Origin: Anthracocystis setariae
Lineage: Eukaryota; Basidiomycota; Ustilaginomycetes; Ustilaginales; Ustilaginaceae
Direction: 5' to 3'
Assembly: GCA_928724745.1 (NCBI GenBank)
Contig: CAKMXJ010000037.1
Span: 620,001-684,000 of the forward strand
DNA: 64,000 bases
A program made the translations under genes and the position numbers. This document shows, in pieces, positions 51,134-62,496 of the stretch; position 1 is the stretch's first letter, and every line of letters begins with the position of its first letter. The notes below the pieces were generated by a model. The model saw only the letters and a program-made list of their open reading frames with translations, was not told the origin of the DNA and ran no database searches.

Positions 51134-51932
51134 TGTGAAATTATAGCAAATGAGAAATGACGGCCTTACGGCAAAGCCAAAAGGGATAAGTAGTTACTTC
51201 TGACTTTTGAGCGTGACTTACGGAAGTAGGCGTCGGGTGATCAACCCCGACGTCGGGTTCTGACAAACTGCGGGTTTGTTAGAATCCCGGAAGTCTTAGG
51301 ATTACCGAGCGTTATCTTGTTATATCAAAGATCCACGTCGGGTTTCGTACGCTCACGTCGTTTCGCAGAGGTTAGGAAGCTCGAATGAGAAATACTGTGA
51401 GTACTCGACAATTGCTCGACGAGTTGTCGGAGAGAAGGTATGATAAGAGTAAATGGGGAAAAGATTCGATATATTCCAAAGACATTAACGAAATCGCGAC
51501 CAACGGGCGTTTATATACATGTTGTGTCCGTGATGGTGCTTCCCAACGCCTGCACTGATCGTTCCTTGGGGAATGTTACAATGCACATGGCGTGATCCTC
51601 TTACTCGAGTCGTCGGTACCTGTCTTTCGCTGTGGGGTCCGCCTTCTGATTGTATTGGGAGGATCCGTAGTTTCTTCCTGAGAACGCATCCGGAGTCATC
51701 AAACCCGACCGCGGGTTTTGAGACGAGGTTTCGAACCTCCTGTCTTGGAACGTATGTTTTGAGCGTGTGTGTGAGAATCTCCGCGATTTTATTTGACTCG
51801 CGTTGCAGCTTGCTGAATCCGGCGAAGTCCAACATCCCGCATGCGGATTGCCAAACCCGACGTCGGGTTTGTGGCTGAAGGGTGGAAATACTTGAAGCGC
51901 GAGACGTTTACGTGGAATTCCAAGTTCCAACA
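51134..51932 (-). repeat. 3' LTR of copia C
   Basis: 799 bp. Differs from its partner by a few substitutions and a 4-base deletion near 51319. Confidence 0.92.
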
Positions 51933-52012
51933 GCCCCCCACGTTGAGCACTTCACACACTTCAGTCACAGTCAATCATTATCGCATCGGGGCACCGGATT
52001 TCATGATGGGTC

Positions 52013-53368
52013 CTAATGACCCGAAGCGCCGGAACGAGAAGCTTGCGCGTACCTGTTACGAGGGCCCGGGGCCTCGCGTTTGTCGACGAGTTCTTCAGCC
52101 TGGCCGAGGAGTTTGATGAAGTAGGAAGGGTCCCACTTCTTCGGCGTTTGCTTGCCAGTCCTTGAGGCCACGATCGCATCGATGCAGATCTCTTTCGCTT
52201 CGTTTAGCTTGCTTCGTAGATTGTCGATGGTAGCCAGTTTCTTCGTCCTTTTCCCTCCGTATCCCAGCCCACGGCAGGGCTTCGAAATGATCATGCAATG
52301 ATCGCAAGACCCGCGGGCGGGGTCTCGCTTCTTTCCCTGATGATTGATACCCGCGCCAAATGTACAGTGCACTCCGATGAGTTGGCACTCTTGGCAGCCC
52401 GGGTTGACGACCATAAGGTCGGGGTGAAGGGGTTCGCCCAGTGGAGTGATGTGCCGCCGTGAGTTGAGCACCACTCCGGCTGGGACGACAAAGCGCTTCT
52501 GCTTTGATAATGGTACCCCCGGTGTGATGGCCCCCGACCATGCCAGGTGCGGGGGAAGGGGGTGTTCGGCTGTTCCGCCGGCGGGTTGGACTTCGTTGGC
52601 CTCGAGATTGGCCTCTGAGGCTGCAACGGCGGCGGCAGCAGCTCCTACGGCCCGTGGACGGGTGGTTGCCATGCTCGCTTCGACGAGCTCGATCGCTCGC
52701 GCCGGGTTGTTGTTGTTGTTGTTGGAGGTACGAGCTGGGACGCTGTACCTCTCGCTGCTGTCCATGTCTTCGTCCTCGTCGGCAAGCGGGTCCACCTCGT
52801 AGTCTCCGTCGCGGAGAGAGTCGTCGGAGTTGAGGAGGAAGAGGCCTCTCTCTTCGGGGCGATTACCCGTTGTCGTTAGTGGTGCTGGTCTCAACGTGGC
52901 GAGGGGTCGGCTGCGGAGACGAAGGGAGTTGTTGACGATGATTCCGCCGGTCTGAGGAGACACGGCGACCCGTGGCAATGGAACGTCGTTGGCCTGCGAC
53001 GGCACAGCGGTGGTATTGGTACTCGTTGCTCCAGTGTCGTGCGACGCCATGCCTTGGTTTGCAGCGGGCGGTAATGGTGGTTGGACGTCAACAGCCATGT
53101 CTTCTGCGACAGCGGGCCGAGTGCTTGAGGGAGAAGAATTCTCGTTTGCTGGAACTGAGTGTCCCTCATCGAGATCCATGGCCTCTTCTTGACCCCGTGC
53201 TGGGGAGGCTTGGGTGTTGGTTGAGATTGGGGTTACGCCATCGTTTGTGTTGGCGGCGATGACTGAGGAGGAGGTGGTAGTGTCCGTTTCGTTGGCGGAC
53301 TTCCTTCTCCTGGCCTCATTGGCCTTGGCGAGGGCGTCTTTCTTTGCTTGGGAAAGTCGTTTTCCCAT
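52013..53368 (-). CDS. Copia C accessory ORF2, Zn2Cys6-like cysteine cluster protein
   Basis: 451 residues from MGKRLSQAKKDALAKANEAR (53368); the frame is open to an ATG at 53629 as in copia A. Cysteines at 325, 328, 335, 355, 358 and 365 with the same spacing as in copia A (CQECQLIGVHC...CDHCMIISKPC). The conserved block TAEHPLPPHLAWSGAITPG and the C-terminal region (KKWDPSYFIKLLGQAEELVDKREAPGPRNR) are nearly identical to copia A, while the Ser/Thr/Asn-rich middle differs by many substitutions and length changes. This uneven divergence supports real constraint on the cluster and the tail. Function as for copia A ORF2. Confidence 0.75.
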   Translation of the reverse strand: MGKRLSQAKKDALAKANEARRRKSANETDTTTSSSVIAANTNDGVTPISTNTQASPARGQEEAMDLDEGHSVPANENSSPSSTRPAVAEDMAVDVQPPLPPAANQGMASHDTGATSTNTTAVPSQANDVPLPRVAVSPQTGGIIVNNSLRLRSRPLATLRPAPLTTTGNRPEERGLFLLNSDDSLRDGDYEVDPLADEDEDMDSSERYSVPARTSNNNNNNPARAIELVEASMATTRPRAVGAAAAAVAASEANLEANEVQPAGGTAEHPLPPHLAWSGAITPGVPLSKQKRFVVPAGVVLNSRRHITPLGEPLHPDLMVVNPGCQECQLIGVHCTFGAGINHQGKKRDPARGSCDHCMIISKPCRGLGYGGKRTKKLATIDNLRSKLNEAKEICIDAIVASRTGKQTPKKWDPSYFIKLLGQAEELVDKREAPGPRNRYAQASRSGASGH

Positions 53369-53943
53369 CGTGTCCTGTGAAATGGTGTTTGTGGTGTTGG
53401 GGTTGGTGTCGGTAGGGGTGATCAGGTCGGTTCTTATAAGTAACGTAAGTGCTTTGTCTCTGTTTCGATCCGCTTCTTTGGTTCTTAGGGGTGTAAAGCT
53501 TTGTTCGGCATGTTCCGAGGGTGGCGCAGTGTGAGGTGAAGGCCCGACGTCGGGTCTTATGACCCGATAGAGAGTCTTGTCGGATGCGCCGCGTTTCATC
53601 TCGGTGGATGTGATTGCGCAATGTGACATATGGGTGGCTTGTAGTGTTAGTGGTGATTTATTGTAATTTTGTGAGTCAAGGGCTGAATCATGTGGATTTA
53701 GGCTGGAAGTGTAATCCCGACGTCAGGTTCTGTGATCCGAAGGGTGTTGCTGTATCTTGGGTCGCGTGTTCATGCAGGGTCCAGTTATTTTGTTGGCTTT
53801 TATTGTTATTTTCGGTGTTGGTCTTGTTCGGATATTTTGTGTTGTTTTTGATGTTTTTCAGGGAAAGCGCGTCGAGTCGTGGGTGTGCATATACGGATCT
53901 TGATGATTAATCGATGAAAGGAGAAACCCGTCGTCGGGTTTTC

Positions 53944-56900
53944 CTAATTTGTGGGAAGTATGTGGAGATTCTCGCGGTTGACTTGGACTTTGTTCTTTTC
54001 CAATGCCTTAGTGAGAATGTCAGCCAGTTGGTTCGTTGTTGAGACTGGCTTCACGATCAGTAATCCTTCTGCTTGGTATGATCGGGTAATGTGATACTTG
54101 AGGCGAAAATGCTTGGTCCTGTTGTGAAACTTGGGTTCCTTGGCGAGTTCGATGGCCGCGCGGTTATCCACCATGAGTTGCGTCGGGTTCTTGACTTTCA
54201 GGCCGAGTTCTTCGAGCAGCCATCGGCACCACGTAATTTCCTTTGCTGCTTCAGCCATAGCTACGTATTCAGCGTACGTCGTAGAGTCCGTGATGATGGA
54301 TTGTAGCTTAGAGATCCAGCTGTATGGCATAGTATTAATCGTGTTAACAATTCCCGACGTTGATCTTGAAGTCAGTGTGTCCCCCGCGTGATCTGCGTCG
54401 GTGAATGTTTGAAGTAGGGACCCGAAATCAAGGTTCATGTCGTGGATTGGAAACCCGACGGCGGGTTTATATTCCAGACCGTGGGTTTCTGTTCCCTTGA
54501 GGTAACGTAACAAGTGCTTCGCCTGAACCATAGCATTGGAATGCGGGTTTGCAAGTTTGCGGCTGAGTCTCTGTACAGCATAACTGATATCAGGTCTCGT
54601 GCATGTCGCAATGTAGAGGATTTGGCCGACGATGCTCCTATACTTGGAATGTTCTGATGAGGAGAGGAGGTCCCCTTCTGCTATGTTGGCACTCGGGTTG
54701 AGCGGAGTGTGTACGATGTTGGCAGATTCGAGCCCGTAAGTCAGAAGGAGCCGTCGGATGTAGCTGGTTTGGGACAAGTGTATGGAGTCCGGCGATTGTT
54801 TCACTTGAATGCCTAGAATGTAGTCAAGCTGTTCTCCACCCGTCATCTTGAAGTGCTTCCTGAGGTCGTTCATTACGGTTTTGGCGAGGGGTTTAGAGCG
54901 AGCGAAGATGAGTATGTCATCCATGTAGAGTGTGAGGACGAGCGGGTGAGTCTCGGACCCCGACGTCGGGTTTTTGATGTAGAGCGCGGAATCGTGGTTA
55001 CTGCGCTTGAAACCCATTCCTCGCAAAGTCGAGTCCGCCTTTTGGTACCAAGTACGACCAGCTTGTTTGAGGCCGTAAAGCGATTTGTTTAACTTGCAAA
55101 GCAGACCCGGGGTGTGAGGATCTGCGTCGGGTTCTCGAGGCGGCGGTCGCATGTATATATCTTTGTCAATTTCGCCATTGAGGTAGGCGGTTTCGACATC
55201 CATTTGGTAGATAGTCAATCCAATCTGTAGACTTAGGATCATGAGCAGGCGGAGTGTCGCTAGCTTCACAACGGGTGCGAAGGTTTCGTCGTAGTCTATG
55301 CCGTGTTTCTGTGCAAATCCTTGTGCTACCAAGCGAGCTTTGTACTTGTCGATGGTTCCGTCGCTTTTTCGTTTGATCTTGAAGACCCATCGACTTCCAA
55401 TGACGTTTGCGTCCTTAGGAGGGGTCACAAGGTTCCAGGTGTTGTTGTCCTTGTGCAACGCAAGTTCTTTGTTCACGGCCTGTTTCCATAATTCCCAGTC
55501 GGGTCTTCGGAAAGCCTGAGTGATTGTTCGTGGTTCGTCGTCGAGTAGCCCGATTGGGTCCGAACCATCCAATCCCGACGTCGGTTTTTCGACCGCGTCG
55601 GTTTCTTCGAGGGCTGCAAGCGCGTCCAGGCGTGGTGAGCCTGGTGGTGAACCAGGTGGAGTCTGGATCCCTGCCGCTCTCTCTTCTGGGGTAAGGTAGG
55701 GCCAACTGTTTGAGTCTTCCGATGTGTTCTGTTGTAGTTCGGCGCTTTGATGATTTGACTGGGGGGGAGTATCGATTTCCTTCGTCGTTGTGTTAATTCT
55801 GGGCGGGTCCGCAAACCCGACGTCGGGTTTTGCAAACCGCACTGAACTTTCGGTATCATGCGAGAAGGGGAAGGTCCCCTTGTCGAATGTTGCGTGGACC
55901 GTTGTTATATATCGATCTTCGGCCACGTTGAATAGCTTGAAGGCCTTCGTCCCTGCAGCGATGCCGACGTAGACACATGCCAGTGCGCAGGGTTCCAATT
56001 TGTCCCTTCTTTCTTCCGGAACGTGTGCCCATGCAGCACATCCGAACGTTCGAGCGAGGGAGAAGTCAGGTGTAATGGAACGCAACAGTTGGGTCGGGAT
56101 CTTCATCCCGGCGCCCTTCGTTGGGAATCGGTTATTGAGGTAGACCGCGTGGAGGAAAGCGTCTCCCCACATATGGTATGGTGAGGATGATTGGATCATC
56201 ATACAACGAGCCAGGTCAAACAGGGTGCGATTCATTCGTTCTGCGACCCCGTTCTGTTCTGGCGTGTATGGAGCGGTGTGCTCGTGGATGATCCCATTTC
56301 CTCGAAGTAGCTCTGCAAGTTCCTTACTCGTGTACTCGCCTCCGTTATCCGACCTGATCCTTTTAATCGACTGGCCGGTTTGCTTCTCCATCATAGTTTT
56401 GTATTCCAAGAAGTGGCCGTACACCTCACTCTTCCTTGTGAGTAGGAAAGCGACGGTGAATCTTGAGAAATCGTCGATGAATGTAACAGCGTAACGGTGG
56501 CCTTGGGGAGTTTCATCAGGCATTGGACCTACGACGTCGGTATGCACAAGTTCCAGGGGTTTTGTGGAACCCGACGTCGGGTTTCGAGAAAACGGCTGTT
56601 TATGCGATTTTCCGATCTGGCATGTCTCACACTTTGCGGGTGTGCGTGGGTTGAGAATTACTTGAGGGACGGCCTTCGCAATCTCTTCCAGGCGTGCTTG
56701 ACCAGGATGGCCAAGGCGTTTATGCCAGTTCGTGGTGTTGGCCTCGTGTTTGGCCGCCATTCCGGCAAAGTCGGTGCCGACTTGATCGACGTACGTGAGG
56801 GGTCCAATATGGACACCTCTGCATGTGATTCTGCCATCCGTCGTTCGGGCGGTGGTTTCACGGTCGTTTGTGACTATTTCCACCTTCTTCCTCATCACTC

Positions 56901-58251
56901 CTGTGGAGAGGAGGTTGACGCCGAAAGATGGTATGTATGCCACGTTCGACAGTGTGATCTTGTTCGTTTTTCCTCGTCCGATATTGACTTCGAGGTCCAC
57001 TGTGCCGAGTCCTTCGATTTTGACCGGAACTTCGTTTGCTACCCAGATGGGTCGCATTGACACGCCTAGTTTGAGGTCCCGGAATAGAGTCTTGTTACAA
57101 CAGATGTGTTGACTGGCACCCGAGTCCATTAACCACATTGTTGACCGCGGATGTGTGAACTCACTGGCGGAGTAGACGTTGTCACGCCCGGGTTCACCAG
57201 TTTTGGTGTTTGGTTGAGAACCCGACGTCGGGTTCTTGGGTTTCGGGCATTTGTTCGCATAGTGCCCCTTTTCTTGACAATTGAAGCAAGTGATCTTCTC
57301 GATTGGCGTTTTCGGCTTCGTCTTGGGGTTTCGCTTCGGGTTTTGTTGACCCTTCTGTTTGTTTTCTTGTCCGGCGTAGTATGCCGATGACCCGACCCGG
57401 GTTCGCTGGTGCATGCCCTGAACGTTGATGCCAAGGCGCAATTCCTCGCTTCGCAGGCGAGTAACGATGTTGTCGAGCTCAACCTTCTCGTTAATGACGG
57501 CACTCTCGACAACCAGGGTCTCGACTTCGTTGTCGCCTCTTCGGACGATCATTTCGCTTGTTTCTCGGCGTGCTCGGTAGGTCTCCTCGATTTGTGCTCG
57601 GATGTTATCATATTCCTTGCGGAGACCCTTCATTAGCACGCTGTACTTCTTGTTGAAGCTGATTGTAACGCCCGCCATGGTCAGTTGGTCTGACAGTTCG
57701 GTAATTCGGCTGACGAAACCGTCGATGGTTCGTCTATCTTGCTTGAGACTGTTGAGCTCCGTTTCCATTTCCTCGAGTTGCCATTTCATGGCCTTAGCGA
57801 ATCGTTCCTCGAGGGTTTTCCAGATTGTGTGTGCGTCTTCAAGGTCCGCAATAGTGTGTTTGATTTCACTAGAGAGACTGCTTCGTAGCATGCCGCAAGC
57901 GGTAAAGTTGGCGTTAATCCATTCTCCGTGCTTGGGGTCAGAGGCTTCAGGCCGGGGTAGAGTCCCCTTAATGATTCCATAGATTCGGGCACCCTTTTGC
58001 ATAAGAATGTCGATGCATTGGTCCTTCCATTGGTAATAGTCGCGTGCCTGTGTCAATTTCGGTAATCCGGGGGAATTATGCGGGACCCCGTCAATGGATT
58101 GCATGATTTCTTCGGTGTATTCGGAACCCGTCGTCGGGTTCGATAAATTTCTTTCAGTGTTCTCGGGTTCTCCGGTGATCGAATCGACTCGAGAGCGGGA
58201 TCGAGTATTCAAGTATATATCGTTCGAGTTTCCAGCAGGCGTTGGGCTCAT
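53944..58251 (-). CDS. Copia C Gag-Pol polyprotein
   Basis: 1435 residues, the same length as copia A and nearly identical in sequence, starting MSPTPAGNSNDIYLNTRS from the ATG inside the primer-binding site. All domain motifs match copia A, except that the reverse transcriptase box reads YMDD and not YVDD. YMDD is a working variant in other retroelements. No stops or frameshifts. Linkers carry the same in-frame palindromes; the one near 55572-55587 has a damaged arm (EKPTSGLDG). Confidence 0.94.
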   Translation of the reverse strand: MSPTPAGNSNDIYLNTRSRSRVDSITGEPENTERNLSNPTTGSEYTEEIMQSIDGVPHNSPGLPKLTQARDYYQWKDQCIDILMQKGARIYGIIKGTLPRPEASDPKHGEWINANFTACGMLRSSLSSEIKHTIADLEDAHTIWKTLEERFAKAMKWQLEEMETELNSLKQDRRTIDGFVSRITELSDQLTMAGVTISFNKKYSVLMKGLRKEYDNIRAQIEETYRARRETSEMIVRRGDNEVETLVVESAVINEKVELDNIVTRLRSEELRLGINVQGMHQRTRVGSSAYYAGQENKQKGQQNPKRNPKTKPKTPIEKITCFNCQEKGHYANKCPKPKNPTSGSQPNTKTGEPGRDNVYSASEFTHPRSTMWLMDSGASQHICCNKTLFRDLKLGVSMRPIWVANEVPVKIEGLGTVDLEVNIGRGKTNKITLSNVAYIPSFGVNLLSTGVMRKKVEIVTNDRETTARTTDGRITCRGVHIGPLTYVDQVGTDFAGMAAKHEANTTNWHKRLGHPGQARLEEIAKAVPQVILNPRTPAKCETCQIGKSHKQPFSRNPTSGSTKPLELVHTDVVGPMPDETPQGHRYAVTFIDDFSRFTVAFLLTRKSEVYGHFLEYKTMMEKQTGQSIKRIRSDNGGEYTSKELAELLRGNGIIHEHTAPYTPEQNGVAERMNRTLFDLARCMMIQSSSPYHMWGDAFLHAVYLNNRFPTKGAGMKIPTQLLRSITPDFSLARTFGCAAWAHVPEERRDKLEPCALACVYVGIAAGTKAFKLFNVAEDRYITTVHATFDKGTFPFSHDTESSVRFAKPDVGFADPPRINTTTKEIDTPPQSNHQSAELQQNTSEDSNSWPYLTPEERAAGIQTPPGSPPGSPRLDALAALEETDAVEKPTSGLDGSDPIGLLDDEPRTITQAFRRPDWELWKQAVNKELALHKDNNTWNLVTPPKDANVIGSRWVFKIKRKSDGTIDKYKARLVAQGFAQKHGIDYDETFAPVVKLATLRLLMILSLQIGLTIYQMDVETAYLNGEIDKDIYMRPPPREPDADPHTPGLLCKLNKSLYGLKQAGRTWYQKADSTLRGMGFKRSNHDSALYIKNPTSGSETHPLVLTLYMDDILIFARSKPLAKTVMNDLRKHFKMTGGEQLDYILGIQVKQSPDSIHLSQTSYIRRLLLTYGLESANIVHTPLNPSANIAEGDLLSSSEHSKYRSIVGQILYIATCTRPDISYAVQRLSRKLANPHSNAMVQAKHLLRYLKGTETHGLEYKPAVGFPIHDMNLDFGSLLQTFTDADHAGDTLTSRSTSGIVNTINTMPYSWISKLQSIITDSTTYAEYVAMAEAAKEITWCRWLLEELGLKVKNPTQLMVDNRAAIELAKEPKFHNRTKHFRLKYHITRSYQAEGLLIVKPVSTTNQLADILTKALEKNKVQVNRENLHILPTN

Positions 58252-58255
58252 AACC
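58244..58255 (-). other. Primer-binding site of copia C
   Basis: GGTTATGAGCCC on the minus strand, next to the LTR end at 58256. Confidence 0.8.
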
Positions 58256-59058
58256 TGTGAAAGAATAGCAAATGAGAAATGGCGGCCTTACGGCAAAGCC
58301 AAAAGGGATAAGTAGTTACTTCTGACTTTTGAGCGTGACTTACGGAAGTAGGCGTTGGGTGATCAACCCCGACGTCGGGTTCTGACAAACTGCGGGTTTG
58401 TTAGAATCCCGGAAGTCTTAGGATTACCGAGCGTTATCTTTGTTGTTATATCAAAGATCCACGTCGGGTTTCGTACGCTCACGTCGTTTCGCAGAGGTTA
58501 GGAAGCTCGAATGAGAGATACTGTGAGTACTCGACAATTGCTCGACGAGTTGTCGGAGAGAAGGTATGATAAGAGTAAATGGGGAAAAGATTCGATATAT
58601 TCCAAAGACATTAACGAAATCGCGACCAACGGGCGTTTATATACATGTTGTGTCCGTGATGGTGCTTCCCAACGCCTGCACTGATCGTTCCTTGGGGAAT
58701 GTTACAATGCACATGGCGTGATCCTCTTACTTGAGTCGTCGGTACCTGTCTTTCGCTGTGGGGTCCGCCTTCTGATTGTATTGGGAGGATCCGTAGTTTC
58801 TTCCTGAGAACGCATCCGGAGTCATCAAACCCGACCGCGGGTTTTGAGACGAGGTTTCGAACCTCCTGTCTTGGAACGTATGTTTTGAGCGTGTGTGTGA
58901 GAATCTCCGCGATTTTATTTGACTCGCGTTGCAGCTTGCTGAATCCGGCGAAGTCCAACATCCCGCATGCGGATTGCCAAACCCGACGTCGGGTTTGTGG
59001 CTGAAGGGTGGAAATACTTGAAGCGCGAGACGTTTACGTGGAATTCCAAGTTCCAACA
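58256..59058 (-). repeat. 5' LTR of copia C
   Basis: 803 bp, TG...CA on the minus strand, with the family palindrome at 58979-58994 and the GTAAGT donor-like site kept near its end. Confidence 0.92.
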
Positions 59059-61511
59059 ACCGCGTCCACCTTGCCGGGATCCATGCTGATCCCGCCGGGA
59101 CTGACCTGGTACCCGAGGAATTTGACGGACGAGGTCCTGAAGTTGCATTTTTCCGGGGCACAGTACAACTTGTGGTCCCGGAGGCGCCTTAACACCTCCC
59201 GGACGTGAGAGGTGTGTTCTGCGGGGTCGGCCGAAAAAATGAGGATGTCATCCAAATACACTATTACAGTGACGTCCAAGAGGTCGTGGAGGACGTGGTT
59301 CATAAGACGCTGGAAGGTAGACGGGGCGTTACATAGCCCAAAGGGCATAACTAAGTACTCATAGCTCCCGTACCTGGTCCGGAAGGCTGTTTTCCATTCG
59401 TCGCCCTCCGCGATGCGAACAAGATTGTAGGCCCCCTTAAGATCCAATTTCGTGTAAATCTTAGCCCAGGAGAGGCAGTCCAGGTGCTCGGAGATCAGGG
59501 GAATCGGGTACTTGTCTTTGACGGTGATGCTGTTGAGGGCCCGGTAGTCGACGCAAAGGCGGAGTTTGCCATCTTTCTTCGGGACGAAGATGATAGGGGC
59601 GGCTGCCGGGCTCTTGGACGGCCGGATGAACCCTATCTCAAGCATCTTATCAAGATAGGCCTTAAGCTCCTCCATTTCTCTCCCGGAGAGGGAGTATAGT
59701 GCGCCATGTGGGATCTGGGCTCCGGGGAGGAGGTTAATCTGGTGGTCGTGAGGCCGGCGAGGCGGGAGCACATCGGCGTTGACCTCATTGAACACGTCCG
59801 AGAAGTCCCGGTACTCTTCCGGGAGGCCTGGGGCCCGGGATGGCTCCAAGGAGCTGGGGTGGATAGCGAAACAGTTCTCCCCCGGGACGGGATCCTGTCC
59901 ATTGGTAAGCAGCGGGGGGCCGGTAGGTTGAACCGGGGTGGTGGCATAACCCCCTCCTCCCGGGAGCGGGAAGTGCATGGTTTGGGTTTGATAATTGAGT
60001 ACCGGTTTGGTCTTCTCAATCCAATCCATTCCTAGGATGATATCATAATCGGAGATGCGGGGTGCGACATAGAATTGATGACTCGGGGTAACCGGGACTC
60101 CTGCAAGGCTGACCGATGCCCTGAGAGTGTGGGTGATATCCTCTGAGCGGGAATCGAAGGTTGCTGTACGCACCGGGGCCCGGAGGGCCTCCGGGACGCC
60201 CACCTCCCGATCCAGCATGGCCCTGTCCACAAAAGAAGCGGTAGCGCCCCCGTCGATTAGGGCCCGGGCCCGGCACCCGGCCAGCGTGACCCAGCACTCA
60301 TACACCGGGATGCTGGGGTGTCGGTGTACCCGGATGGTGTCCCTGCTGATCACCGGCTCGGCGGGGGGGATGAGGGCCGCTACATGGCTCCTGAGATCCA
60401 CGAGTCCCGGGTCCTGGCGAAGTTGGGCGATGTTGGCCCTCACCGGGGGAGATTGAGGATGGTCGGTGGACTCAGGGTCCCACTCCGGGTCATAGGAAAG
60501 GACGGAGCGGTCATCGGGTAGGTCATCCTTGCCGTTGATAGGTGTGGCTTCGTCCTCACCGGACCACCGGGTCTCCGGGACGTCCGGGACCAGGGGTTGG
60601 ACCAGAAGCTCGCCGTTGGCGGGGTCCAGGATAGCCACGTTGGCCCGGAGGGGCCGAGTCTGGGCGGCCTTTGGGCAGTCCCGGACTGCGTGGGGGCCCC
60701 CGCACCCGTAGCAGAGGTTGTTTTCCCGACAATACTTGCGGACCTTGTCGGGAAGCTCCCGGCTGGCCAGCCTGGGGCGGGGCGGATCACCCCGCTTGTT
60801 GGGGGCCTCGCGACGGGGTACCGTCGAATTGGGTGAGCGACCGCCCCGAAGTTCGGGGCGGCATTCCGGGCGACCCGGGGTGTCTGGGTGACCCGGGGTC
60901 ACCAGGCCGATCTCGTACATTCGCTGCTCGGTTCGGATAGCGGTGTCAATGTACTCGTGCAGGTCGTAGGTCTCCACGTGGAGGAGCTTCTGCCGGAGGC
61001 TCTCCCGGAGGCTAAGCTGGAAAGTCGTCAGCAATTGCTGATTATCGGTAGCGTTAGCCTTAGTGGCTAGGGCCAAGAACTCGGCAGCGTGAGCGCTGAC
61101 GCTTCCCGATTGACGCAGCCGCTGGAGCTTGACCCGGGCGGTGTGTCCCGGGTTAGGATCCCCATAGGTGCGGCGGAGATCGGCGCAGAACGTGTCCCAC
61201 TTGTGGAACAGGTTGATTTCCGGGCGGGCCTGGCGCAGGTTGCGGAGCCGCTCCCGGGGTACACCCGAGATATGGGCTAGGGCCCATAAGACACGGCGGG
61301 GATCGGAGGGGAAGCATGCCGGGTTAAGATCGAAATGGAGGGTGCATTGTTCGATGAAAGCCTCCAGCTTGTCGCGCTTACCGTCCCAGGAGGGGGCGGC
61401 AACGCTATTTTCCGGGGTCTTGACCCGGGAAGAATAGTCCTCCGTAAGGTCCCAGTTGGGAGCCACAACGGGAGCTCCTGGGGGCACCGGCTGGGGATTG
61501 GACCCGCGCTC

Positions 61512-62431
61512 TGTGAGATTCTACGTGCGTCTAATCACTGTAGCGTGGTGGGTAGACGTTCGAGTGTGATTGCAGACACGCAAGGGCGCGTGTTCACCGC
61601 GTCCCTTGATTCACTTCAAGTAGCGGTCTTGGAAGTGTGTTTGGGATCACTAAGTTAATTGTCAACCCTTTTCGGCGATAAAGCCAACAAGAGCGAAGCG
61701 AGGTTAGCCGCACTCGTCCGAGTGGGCGCTGTAGGCTAGGAAGCTTGGTAGGTTACCACGTGAGAGGCAAACACGCAAGCCTGCGTGTTGGTGTACTTGG
61801 TTAGGTGTTAGGAACACACTTAGTTAGTTGATGATTCGATGATATTACAATCCCTGTAGGGTGTCTTGCGGCCTCTATATATACATGTGGCGCTGATTCT
61901 CAAATACGGCAAAGTGACATCTCTTGTCGCTGTAGCCGTACTTCATAACGTCCCATGTCGACTGAGATTTGTGCTTCTATACACGCGGTCTTGCGTGTGT
62001 CCTCGCCATTCCGGGACTATTCCCTAACGGTCTACTAGCAGCTTACCTCTGATTCGTTCGGGGCAACGTCGTCCGCAAATGGGGTTCACCCTTGATTATG
62101 AGGGTGACCCATTATGACCCTTGAGTCTTGTTCGTATCATAACCCCAACTTGAGCTGATTGGTTCGTCGAGTAGGTGATCGCGAGGAGCTGTATATTTAA
62201 CACGCAACCACGCGTGTGAGGTGTCCAGCTAGTCTTGATGTCCACGACGGCGCGGAACCAGGGTTTACCCTTCTTCCTGAAGTGGGGTTCGAATATTATT
62301 CCCTATTATTTCGCGCGCGTGCTATTTCGGTTCTTTACCCCTTGCGTTCAAACACGCGGGCCTGCGTGTTTAGTGCCGTTAAGTAAAATACTCTAAGTAT
62401 GAGATGACTTTCGGATCTATGTGATCCAACA
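61512..62431 (-). repeat. 3' LTR of copia B'
   Basis: 920 bp, near-identical to both copia B LTRs. It keeps CpG at sites where one of the copia B LTRs has CA, so it serves as a reference for the direction of change. Confidence 0.93.
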
Positions 62432-62496
62432 GCCCCTCTCATCGAGTACTTCACTCACACGGCACAGACAGGACACGCAATGGGAAAATTTGGAAT

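Larger units (their letters stand above)
51134..59058 (-). mobile_element. Complete Ty1/copia retrotransposon C (family A) with second ORF
   Basis: 7925 bp, sister of copia A in reverse orientation, with both ORFs intact. LTRs of 799 bp (51134-51932) and 803 bp (58256-59058); primer-binding site 58244-58255; purine tract GTGGGGGGC before the 3' LTR. Flanks share only four bases (CGGT on the minus strand), one short of the usual five, although pol of gypsy E rejoins there in frame. It sits between the reverse transcriptase and RNase H regions of gypsy E. Confidence 0.93.
45161..61511 (-). mobile_element. Ty3/gypsy chromovirus E, interrupted three times
   Basis: Minus-strand gypsy element; its 5' part lies beyond copia B' and the window. 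The 3' LTR is 45161-45521, with a C13 run just inside it that is the polypurine tract on the minus strand. Pol lies at 48086-61511. Insertions: solo LTR D (49675-50588), copia C (51134-59058) and copia B' (from 61512). Removing the first two restores an open frame. An antisense gene (45812-47734) lies between pol and the polypurine tract. The left flank GGTAG (45156-45160) should recur beyond the window. The element is densely sprinkled with CCCGGG and CCGGGA motifs. Confidence 0.85.
48086..61511 (-). pseudogene. Gypsy E Gag-Pol, split by copia C and solo LTR D
   Basis: Pieces 61511-59059, 51129-50589 and 49669-48086 join in one frame of about 1526 codons without stops. Order: Gag (LEAFIEQCTLHFDLNP), CCHC knuckle CYGCGGPHAVRDCP, protease ALIDGGATASFVD (Asp-Gly-Gly instead of Asp-Ser/Thr-Gly), reverse transcriptase with VDYRALN and YLDD, RNase H (VIETDASDYVVAAVLSQ), integrase with zinc region (HPTAGHPG, CGACRR) and DDE residues (MDHIEGLP, VSDRGR, PQTDGQTERINQNLE), and a C-terminal chromodomain (FEVEDILASQ...YRVKWAGHTQPTWEP). 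The chromodomain places it among chromoviruses, which tend to target heterochromatin. The N-terminus runs into copia B' without a start codon. Confidence 0.88.

Noticed and set aside
59034..59058. C-terminal codons GTWNST of the gypsy E ORF
   Set aside because: They are read from the copia C LTR; pol resumes at 51129.
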